Source: Flavobacteriales bacterium (GTDB lineage: Bacteria; Bacteroidota; Bacteroidia; Flavobacteriales; Flavobacteriaceae). Taken from it: 6,556 nucleotides of DNA. The stretch spans positions 1-6,556 of the forward strand of contig WTIY01000109.1 of the NCBI GenBank assembly GCA_011525065.1. The letters are read 5' to 3'. Position 1 is the first letter of the stretch; each line of letters starts with the position of its first letter. A model generated the notes under the pieces. That model was given only the letters and a program-made list of their open reading frames with translations. It ran no database searches and was not told the origin of the DNA. The translations under genes were made by a program, and so were the position numbers. This document shows, in pieces, positions 1 to 5,627 of this stretch.

Positions 1-134
1 TTCCAGAGGATGTGCGTGCCGTAGTCGATGATGTGTTGCGTCATCGCGTGGGCATTACTTACGAAGCAGAGGCTGAGGAGGTGACGTCCCAAGCGTTGAT
101 CCATCGAATCGTTGATGTGATTGAAGTTCCCTAG
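1..134 (+). CDS. moxR: MoxR-family AAA+ ATPase, C-terminal end (5' partial)
   Basis: The reading frame is open from base 3 and ends at TAG 132-134, giving the last 43 residues, from PEDVRAVVDDVLRHR to VIEVP. The segment DVLRHRVGITYEAEAE matches the C-terminal lid region of MoxR ATPases, where an arginine-histidine-arginine stretch is followed by an acidic run and a short terminal helix. MoxR proteins are cytoplasmic AAA+ ATPases thought to act as chaperones on vWA-domain partners. The Walker A, Walker B and sensor regions lie outside the window, so catalytic competence cannot be judged. The gene lies directly upstream of a DUF58 gene, the standard partner, which supports the call. The gap to the next start is 29 bases, so both are probably on one transcript. 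The identification rests on a short fragment plus context. Confidence 0.85.
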   Translation, partial: PEDVRAVVDDVLRHRVGITYEAEAEEVTSQALIHRIVDVIEVP

Positions 135-163
135 AACATTCCAAGCGCTCAAACCTCTGTATT

Positions 164-1030
164 GTGGATACCAAGACGCTCTTAAAAAAAGTACGTGCCA
201 TCGAAATCAAAACACGCCGTTTGAGTGACCACGTGTTTGGTGGAGAATACCATTCCACGTTTAAGGGAAGGGGTATGACTTTTAGCGAGGTGCGTCAGTA
301 TCAATATGGCGACGACATCAGGGCCATTGATTGGAACGTTACAGCGCGTTACAACGAGCCCTATGTCAAAGTATTTGAGGAGGAACGAGAACTCACCTTG
401 ATGCTTATGGTCGATGTGAGTCAATCCGAAATCTATGGGTCTCAAGACCAGTTCAAGGGGGAAGTTCTAACGGAAATTGCAGCGACTCTGGCTTTTTCAG
501 CCTTGCAAAACAATGACAAAATCGGACTTATTTTGTTCACGGATCAAATCGAACTTTTCATCCCACCAAAAAAGGGGAAATCTCACGTTCTACGGGTCAT
601 TAGAGAGCTCTTGGAGTTCAAACCAAAAGGGCGAAAAACCGATGTAGCTGCGGCCTTGAAATACCTAACTTCGGTCATGAAGAAAAAGGCCATAGTCTTT
701 GTATTGTCTGACTTCATTACGGGCCCTTTTTTATCTCCCTTGCGCATTGCCGCCCGAAAACACGATGTCACAGGGATTCGGGTTTACGACCAGAGCGAAG
801 CGGCGTTACCCCCTATGGGAATGGTTGAAATGTTAGACCCAGAAACGGATCAAAGAATTTTAGTCAACACCTCCAGTAAATCGGTTCGAAGAAATCATTT
901 ATTGCATTATCAAAAACGGGTCAATGATTTCCAGGAGTCCTTTTTAAAATGTGGCGCAGGCACCATTGACTGCAGTTTGCAAGAGAGCTATGTGAAAAAA
1001 CTGTTGGGTTACTTTAAAAATAGAGGGTAA
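164..1030 (+). CDS. DUF58 / vWA-domain cytoplasmic protein of the bat cluster
   Basis: The 288-residue protein has no signal peptide or membrane helix, so it should be cytoplasmic. The start is GTG at 164: it gives the N-terminus MDTKTLLKKVRAIEIKTRRL, which is how I remember Bacteroidota homologues beginning, and no ATG lies near upstream. The DUF58 signature follows at residues 46-57 (QYQYGDDIRAID), then a vWA-like fold. The MIDAS metal site is intact: D84-V-S86-Q-S88, a threonine at T159 next to D160, and the LSDF motif with D183. I recall glycine as usual where Q87 sits. The protein contains two cysteines, C263 and C270. DUF58 proteins are the usual companions of MoxR ATPases; the role is inferred as a cytoplasmic adaptor or substrate of MoxR, with no enzymatic activity established. 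TAA 1028-1030 is followed four bases later by the next start. No clear Shine-Dalgarno site precedes the GTG. Confidence 0.95.
   Translation: MDTKTLLKKVRAIEIKTRRLSDHVFGGEYHSTFKGRGMTFSEVRQYQYGDDIRAIDWNVTARYNEPYVKVFEEERELTLMLMVDVSQSEIYGSQDQFKGEVLTEIAATLAFSALQNNDKIGLILFTDQIELFIPPKKGKSHVLRVIRELLEFKPKGRKTDVAAALKYLTSVMKKKAIVFVLSDFITGPFLSPLRIAARKHDVTGIRVYDQSEAALPPMGMVEMLDPETDQRILVNTSSKSVRRNHLLHYQKRVNDFQESFLKCGAGTIDCSLQESYVKKLLGYFKNRG
1022..1027 (+). promoter_or_regulatory. Possible Shine-Dalgarno site for the BatX-like gene
   Basis: AGAGGG lies seven bases before the ATG at 1035, inside the end of the DUF58 gene. It is one of the better Shine-Dalgarno-like matches in the window. Bacteroidota generally depend little on this signal, so it may be accidental. 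Confidence 0.35.
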
Positions 1031-1034
1031 TCGC

Positions 1035-2693
1035 ATGAGGGGCCTGATCAAACATATAGCATCGTGTTCATCCATCGGCTTAGTGACCGCGCTTTTGGCG
1101 GTCAGTTCTCTGACGGCCCAAATCAAGGCCAAATTAGATACAACCCAGATGCGCATTGGGGAGGAGTTGCAGCTGCTTATAGAGGTGAAGGCTGACAGCA
1201 CCGATTTTGTCATGTTTCCCGAGGGCAAAAATTTTGGGGATTTTGAGGTCATACGGAGTTATCCCGTAGATACTTTGAGCGATAAAAGTCAAAGACATCT
1301 GTGGGAGCTGCGCAAAAAATATGGGCTAACCCAATTTGACTCTGGCGTCTATCGCTTGACAAAACAGCGCGTCATGATCAATGATAGTGCCTTTGACACT
1401 CCAGAATTCAACGTGGCGGTTTTGACCATACCCGTAGACACCACACAACAACAAATTTTCGCCATCAAACCATCGGCACAAGTGCCTTTGAAAAACGGAT
1501 ATTTTGGGTTTTTGGCCTTACTGATTGCCTTAATCGCTGCAGGGATTTTAGGGTATTATTTTTGGAATAGACACAAGTCTCAAAGACGAGAAAAAAAGCC
1601 ACCACCACTTCCGCCCTACGAAGAGGCGATGCAGCGGTGGAAAATTTTGAATCAGAAGCGTGCCGCAGAGGGATTTGATGCTAAACCGGCTTACAGCGAG
1701 CTTACGGACATCATCAAGACTTACATTGACCGTGAGATTGACCACCGCGCTTTGGAAAGTACCACCGATGAACTCATCGACCGCTTAGTACTTCACAAGA
1801 TGGGAGATCATTTCGATCTCAAGCAAGAGACCATAAACGGCATATCCGAGTTATTGCACCGAGCCGATTTGATCAAGTTTGCCAAGAGTCAAGTCACCGC
1901 GCAGCAATGGGATTTAGATCAGAATCATGGCTTGACCCTAATCCAAGAACTCAAATCCAGCATTCCATTGCCTGAGGCAATCGACCCGCAGTTGGCATTG
2001 GACGCTGAGGCATTGGCCAAAAGAAAACAAAAAGCCAAGCGTGTTGGTCAAGCCTTAACTGCTTTAGCGGTTTTTTTGGTTGTTATGAGCACTTACGTGG
2101 CCTATGTCGGCCCACTTGAGGCAAAGGATCAAATTTTTGGAAATGCCATGCGTGACCTTAAAGAAGGGCCATGGTACACCAGTGAATACGGCGTGCCCGC
2201 AGTCATACTAGAAACCCCGGAAATTTTAATGCGCAAGACCTTTACGCATCCGGATCAAGACAGTTTATCGGCCAAGTCAACAGCCATTTTTGAGGCTTTT
2301 GCCCTTGAGGATGATTTTTATATCGCGGTGACCAGTACGGAAGCCCAGCCAGGGCAGAAATGGAATGCTTCATTGGCCCTTAATCGATCACTTGTTTTGC
2401 TCGAGGAGCAGGGGGCGCGAACTTTAATCGTTAAAGATGAGGCGTTTGAGACCCCTGAAGGCATAAAGGGGATCAGAGCCTATGGCAGCTTTTATGTGGC
2501 CAATGCCTATGGTAAAACAGGAACAGAGCCGCATCAGTACGAGCTCCTAGTTTTTGACCAAATGGGCGGGATACAGACGGTTATGGTGGCTTATGTGGAT
2601 GACAAGCGCTTTGCTCAAGAACTCAAGGACCGCATCATCAATTCTGTTTCACTTGAGATTCCTGAGTCTAATCAAAATCCTAAGCAGCCATGA
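1035..2693 (+). CDS. BatX-like two-helix membrane protein: BatD-like N-domain, cytoplasmic helical domain, unknown C-domain
   Basis: The 552-residue protein has five parts. A signal peptide at 1-28 is cut probably after SLTA, leaving Q29. A roughly 125-residue periplasmic domain follows (29-155). A membrane helix spans about 157-177. A basic, proline-rich cytoplasmic stretch starts with KSQRREKKPPPLPP and leads into a helical domain up to about 336, including ELTDIIKTYIDREI and ESTTDELIDRL, which resembles DUF4381-type segments. A second helix spans about 338-358, and residues 360-552 should lie in the periplasm. The N-domain begins like BatD in this same cluster (AQIKAKL here, AQVQFEAKV there) and holds a similar IGEELQLLIEV strand, suggesting one BatD-type beta-sandwich. 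The C-domain (KEGPWYTSEYG, IVKDEAF, GIKGIRAYGSF) matches nothing I can name, though I recall flavobacterial homologues of similar length. Mature cysteines are absent. It overlaps batA by ATGA, so translation is probably coupled. The function is unknown. Confidence 0.88.
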   Translation: MRGLIKHIASCSSIGLVTALLAVSSLTAQIKAKLDTTQMRIGEELQLLIEVKADSTDFVMFPEGKNFGDFEVIRSYPVDTLSDKSQRHLWELRKKYGLTQFDSGVYRLTKQRVMINDSAFDTPEFNVAVLTIPVDTTQQQIFAIKPSAQVPLKNGYFGFLALLIALIAAGILGYYFWNRHKSQRREKKPPPLPPYEEAMQRWKILNQKRAAEGFDAKPAYSELTDIIKTYIDREIDHRALESTTDELIDRLVLHKMGDHFDLKQETINGISELLHRADLIKFAKSQVTAQQWDLDQNHGLTLIQELKSSIPLPEAIDPQLALDAEALAKRKQKAKRVGQALTALAVFLVVMSTYVAYVGPLEAKDQIFGNAMRDLKEGPWYTSEYGVPAVILETPEILMRKTFTHPDQDSLSAKSTAIFEAFALEDDFYIAVTSTEAQPGQKWNASLALNRSLVLLEEQGARTLIVKDEAFETPEGIKGIRAYGSFYVANAYGKTGTEPHQYELLVFDQMGGIQTVMVAYVDDKRFAQELKDRIINSVSLEIPESNQNPKQP

Positions 2694-3694
2694 CAAGAAC
2701 CTTTGAATTTGTTTCGCCCGAATGGTTTTGGCTGCTGGCTTTATTGCCTTTAGTCGTGGCATGGTATTGGCGAAAAAACAGACAATTGAACGCCGAATGG
2801 CAGATGTCGTCACTGGGCCCCTCAAGTGCCCAAAGTAGATTCTGGGCCATGGTTAAGACCTTGCTTTGGGTCATGCGCATTATAGCGATGATTTTGATTA
2901 TTGTCGCTTTAGCCAGGCCTCGACATGTCGATCAGAGTACACGCATCAAAACCTCACGAGGAATAGATATCGTGATGGCGATTGACGTCTCGGCCAGCAT
3001 GTTGGCAAGAGATTTGACGCCGAATCGATTAGAGGCCCTAAAAGCGGTCGCTGCTCGATTCATTGATAATCGACCAAATGATCGATTGGGATTGGTCGAA
3101 TACGCTGGAGAGAGTTATACCAAAACCCCATTGACCAGTGATAAAACCATTGTGCTTTCTGCGCTAAAATCCATTGAGTACAACACCATCATTGAGGGAG
3201 GCACGGCCATAGGCATGGGTTTAGCAACGGCGGTGAATCGCCTGAAGGAAAGTCGAGCAAAGAGTAAAGTCATCATTCTTTTGACCGATGGTGTGAACAA
3301 CTCTGGCTTCATTGATCCGCGAACGGCCAGTGAGTTGGCTGTGGAATTTGGGATCAAGGTGTACACCATAGGGTTGGGATCAAACGGATTGGCACTGTCT
3401 CCAGTAGGCATGCGTCCAAACGGTCAGTTTCAATATGGAAAAGTGCCTGTAGAAATTGATGAGGCCCTGCTTCAAGAAATTGCCCAAACTACAGGGGGCT
3501 TGTATTTCCGCGCCACAGATAATTCCAAGTTAGGGGAGATCTATCAGGAGATCAATAAATTGGAAAAAACCGAGATAGAGGAATTTAAGTATCAACAATA
3601 CGATGAAGGCTTTAGGCCGCTGATTTTGGCAGCCTTGGGCTTATTGCTCTTTGAGTTCATTATGAGACAAACCGCATTTAAAAGTTTTATTTGA
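2690..3694 (+). CDS. batA: BatA, membrane-anchored vWA-domain protein
   Basis: The 334-residue protein has an aromatic N-terminus (FVSPEWFWLLALLP), membrane helices at about 12-27 and 56-76, a vWA domain from about 90 to 300, and a C-terminal helix at about 309-325. The MIDAS is complete: D99-V-S101-A-S103, T172 in GGTAIG, and D200-G201 in LLTDG. The motif PNRLEALK after the MIDAS is typical of BatA/BatB. The short loop between helices 1 and 2 carries R28, K29 and R31, which by the positive-inside rule puts it in the cytoplasm and the vWA domain in the periplasm; this is an inference. The vWA domain should bind a divalent metal and a protein ligand, probably in a complex with BatB. The ATG sits inside the ATGA overlap with the preceding stop. 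The identification is firm; separating BatA from BatB rests on order and the first-position family wording. Confidence 0.95.
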   Translation: MTRTFEFVSPEWFWLLALLPLVVAWYWRKNRQLNAEWQMSSLGPSSAQSRFWAMVKTLLWVMRIIAMILIIVALARPRHVDQSTRIKTSRGIDIVMAIDVSASMLARDLTPNRLEALKAVAARFIDNRPNDRLGLVEYAGESYTKTPLTSDKTIVLSALKSIEYNTIIEGGTAIGMGLATAVNRLKESRAKSKVIILLTDGVNNSGFIDPRTASELAVEFGIKVYTIGLGSNGLALSPVGMRPNGQFQYGKVPVEIDEALLQEIAQTTGGLYFRATDNSKLGEIYQEINKLEKTEIEEFKYQQYDEGFRPLILAALGLLLFEFIMRQTAFKSFI

Positions 3695-4740
3695 TGTATC
3701 AGCTCGAAGAACCCAAATATTTTTATGCCTTGGCGCTGCTTTTCGTGGCGCTGGTCTTATTCCTTTGGCGTATTTGGTGGCAAAAAAGGGTGCGTCAAAA
3801 GTTCTTTTCCAAAAGAGCGCTTGATCGATTGGGTCCCAATCATTCGGGCATAAAAAGCTGGATTAAATTCAGCCTTTGGAGTTTGACTGTGACGGCCTTG
3901 ATTTTGGCGTTAATCAACCCCAAGCTCGGAACCAAAATTGAAACCGTAACCCGACAAGGGGTGGACGTTGTTTTTGCCGTTGATGTTTCTAAGAGCATGC
4001 TGGCAGAGGATGTGGCGCCGAATCGTTTAGAAAAATCAAAGCAATTGGTGACGCAAATCATCAATAATCTCGTGGGGGATCGGGTCGGGGTGATCGGTTA
4101 TGCGGGCAGTGCTTTTCCTCAAGTGCCCATCACCACAGACTTTTCTTCGGCCAAATTATTTTTGAGTCAAATGAACACCGATATGGTTTCTTCTCAAGGA
4201 ACCGCCATTAATGAGGCCATTAATTTGTCCAAAACGTACTTTAACGATCAAGAACAAACCAATCGCGTATTGTTTATTGTAAGCGACGGTGAAGACCATC
4301 AAGGCAATGACCAAGAGATGGTTCGTGAGGCGGTTATGGCTGGGATTCAGGTGTATACCATTGGCGTTGGCACACCCAAAGGGGCTCCGATTCCAATTAA
4401 GCGTAATGGCGTCCTTCAGTATTACAAACGCGATCAAGAAAACAATCAGGTAATCACCAAGCTCAACAGTGAGAATTTGGGGGACATTGCTCGTTGGGGA
4501 GAAGGCCGCTATATCGACGGGACTCAGACTAAGGAGGTCGTCACCGAGGTACAAGGCATTTTAAATGCAATGGACAAGACAGAGTTTGAATCCAAACAAT
4601 TCACTGATTTTAAAGACCAATTTCAGTGGTTTTTGGCTTTGGCGCTGATCTTGTTATTGATCGAAAGCTTTATGTTAGAGAGAAAAACCAGTTGGTTAAA
4701 AAAATTAAATTTGTTCAATGAACGATCAGAAGAGGCATAA
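3694..4740 (+). CDS. batB: BatB, membrane-anchored vWA-domain protein
   Basis: Starting at ATG 3694 the protein has 348 residues and begins MYQLEEPKYFYAL, as I recall of flavobacterial BatB. An in-frame TTG at 3691 would add one residue and is less likely. The layout copies BatA: helices at about 8-26 and 56-75, a vWA domain from about 88 to 300, and a last helix at about 311-326, followed by a basic tail (ERKTSWLKKLN). The MIDAS is intact: D97-V-S99-K-S101, T170 in QGTAI, and D198-G199 in VSDGED. Residues 226-262 form the insert after the GVGTPKG turn (PIKRNGVLQYYK) common to BatB. BatA and BatB probably arose by tandem duplication and may pair at the inner membrane. The ATG overlaps the BatA stop by one base (TGATG). 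The 3' end overlaps the next gene by 23 bases. Confidence 0.95.
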   Translation: MYQLEEPKYFYALALLFVALVLFLWRIWWQKRVRQKFFSKRALDRLGPNHSGIKSWIKFSLWSLTVTALILALINPKLGTKIETVTRQGVDVVFAVDVSKSMLAEDVAPNRLEKSKQLVTQIINNLVGDRVGVIGYAGSAFPQVPITTDFSSAKLFLSQMNTDMVSSQGTAINEAINLSKTYFNDQEQTNRVLFIVSDGEDHQGNDQEMVREAVMAGIQVYTIGVGTPKGAPIPIKRNGVLQYYKRDQENNQVITKLNSENLGDIARWGEGRYIDGTQTKEVVTEVQGILNAMDKTEFESKQFTDFKDQFQWFLALALILLLIESFMLERKTSWLKKLNLFNERSEEA

Positions 4741-5617
4741 GGGGATGATTTCACGATGGATGCCGCTGCTGCTGTGCCTTTTATTCATGGCTCAGTGGGA
4801 GATGGCATCTGGTCAGGAACAAACTCCATCAGCGGGGCCTGCGTCGACGGAGGCTTTGGAGGCGTTGTCTGAGGGAGCTACGGATTTGGCTGGAGGGTCT
4901 TTTGCCGAGGCAGAGGTGAATTACCGCAAAGCCTTGGCCTTGGGAGAACGCGATAACGGGGCCTTTAATTTGGGCAATGAATACCATTTACGGGGCCAAA
5001 ACAAAGAGGCCTTATTTCGATTCAAACAAGCCGCTCGCGACGCCACCACTTATGAACAAAAACATCGTGCGTTTCACAATTTGGGTAATGCCTTCATGAA
5101 AGAGAAGAAGTATCAGGAGGCCGTTGCTGCCTACAAAGATGCCCTAAGAAATAGCCCTGAGGATGATGAGAGTCGCTACAATTTGGCGGTAGCTCAGGAT
5201 TTATTGGACAAAAACCCTCCTCCTCCAGACGAGAATAAAGACGACAAAAAGGATCAGCAGGACAAGCAGGATCAAGACCAACAGCAAGATCAAGAAAAAG
5301 ACGGTCAGAATCAGGACGATCCTAGCGACAATGACAAGGATCAGGATAAAAATGACCAGGGGGAAAATCAAAATGAAAATGAGGGAGACGACCAGAAGGA
5401 CTCCAATAAAGATCAAGGCGAACAGAAAAACAAAAATCAAAAACCGGAGGATCAGGATAAAAATAAAAATCCCAATCATGGCCAACCGGGTAAGTTGTCT
5501 CCACAGCAAATTAAGAACTTACTAGAGGCCATGAATAACGAGGAGCAAAAGGTTCAAGACAAAATGAATTTGCAGAAGGTCAAAGGGGCCAAAGTAAAAC
5601 GATCAAAGGATTGGTAG
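4718..5617 (+). CDS. batC: BatC, exported TPR-repeat protein with acidic/polar linker
   Basis: The 299-residue product has a signal peptide ending near residue 32 (MPLLLCLLFMAQWEMASG, then Q33). TPR-like helical repeats follow at about 51-76 (LAGGSFAEAEVNYRKAL), 82-106 (AFNLGNEYHLRGQNKEALFRF) and 117-147 (AFHNLGNAFMKEKKYQEAVA). Residues 164-259 form a linker almost wholly of D, K, Q, N and E. The C-terminal 40 residues (SPQQIKNLLEAMNNEEQKVQ to KVKRSKDW) form a charged helix and tail that I recall as conserved in BatC. TPRs bind proteins, so BatC is probably the scaffold joining the vWA proteins and BatD in the periplasm. The start is uncertain: ATG 4718 lies inside batB, while ATG 4745 directly follows AAGGGG and would give a shorter, more ordinary signal peptide. 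The only cysteine (C20) is in the signal peptide. Confidence 0.92.
   Translation: MNDQKRHKGMISRWMPLLLCLLFMAQWEMASGQEQTPSAGPASTEALEALSEGATDLAGGSFAEAEVNYRKALALGERDNGAFNLGNEYHLRGQNKEALFRFKQAARDATTYEQKHRAFHNLGNAFMKEKKYQEAVAAYKDALRNSPEDDESRYNLAVAQDLLDKNPPPPDENKDDKKDQQDKQDQDQQQDQEKDGQNQDDPSDNDKDQDKNDQGENQNENEGDDQKDSNKDQGEQKNKNQKPEDQDKNKNPNHGQPGKLSPQQIKNLLEAMNNEEQKVQDKMNLQKVKGAKVKRSKDW
5216..5482 (+). repeat. Low-complexity, T-poor tract coding the BatC polar linker
   Basis: The + strand here is very rich in A and G and poor in T, made mainly of GAT/GAC, AAA/AAG, CAG/CAA and AAT/AAC codons. It codes for the D/K/Q/N/E linker of BatC. A 16-base exact direct repeat, GGATCAGGATAAAAAT, occurs at 5338-5353 and again at 5449-5464, both in the same frame (coding QDK). 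This suggests slippage or internal duplication. The tract also creates long stop-free but meaningless frames on both strands. Confidence 0.8.
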
Positions 5618-5627
5618 GGTGAGTAGC

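Noticed and set aside
135..163. A promoter between moxR and the DUF58 gene
   Set aside because: I see neither a TAnnTTTG-type Bacteroidota -7 element nor a -33 TTG at the right spacing; the 29 bases look like a plain operon spacer.
55..258. A minus-strand frame spanning the moxR/DUF58 gap
   Set aside because: It overlaps both conserved coding ends and its translation resembles nothing; the gap of 29 bases leaves no room for a separate gene.
3691..3693. TTG as the start of BatB
   Set aside because: An ATG follows immediately at 3694 and gives the family-typical N-terminus MYQLEEPKYFY, overlapping the BatA stop in the common TGATG form.
4156..4554. A 132-residue minus-strand frame inside batB
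   Set aside because: It lies wholly within a well-supported vWA gene on the other strand, has no recognisable motif, and its length is not unusual for a shadow frame.
5201..5509. A 102-residue minus-strand frame with an almost wholly hydrophobic translation
   Set aside because: It is the complement of the D/K/N/Q/E codons of the BatC linker; GAT, AAT and AAA read backwards give I, L, F and V. It is a compositional shadow, not a membrane protein.
5331..5525. A plus-strand 64-residue frame rich in R, K, I and M
   Set aside because: It is a shifted reading of the BatC linker repeat tract with no family character and no start signal.
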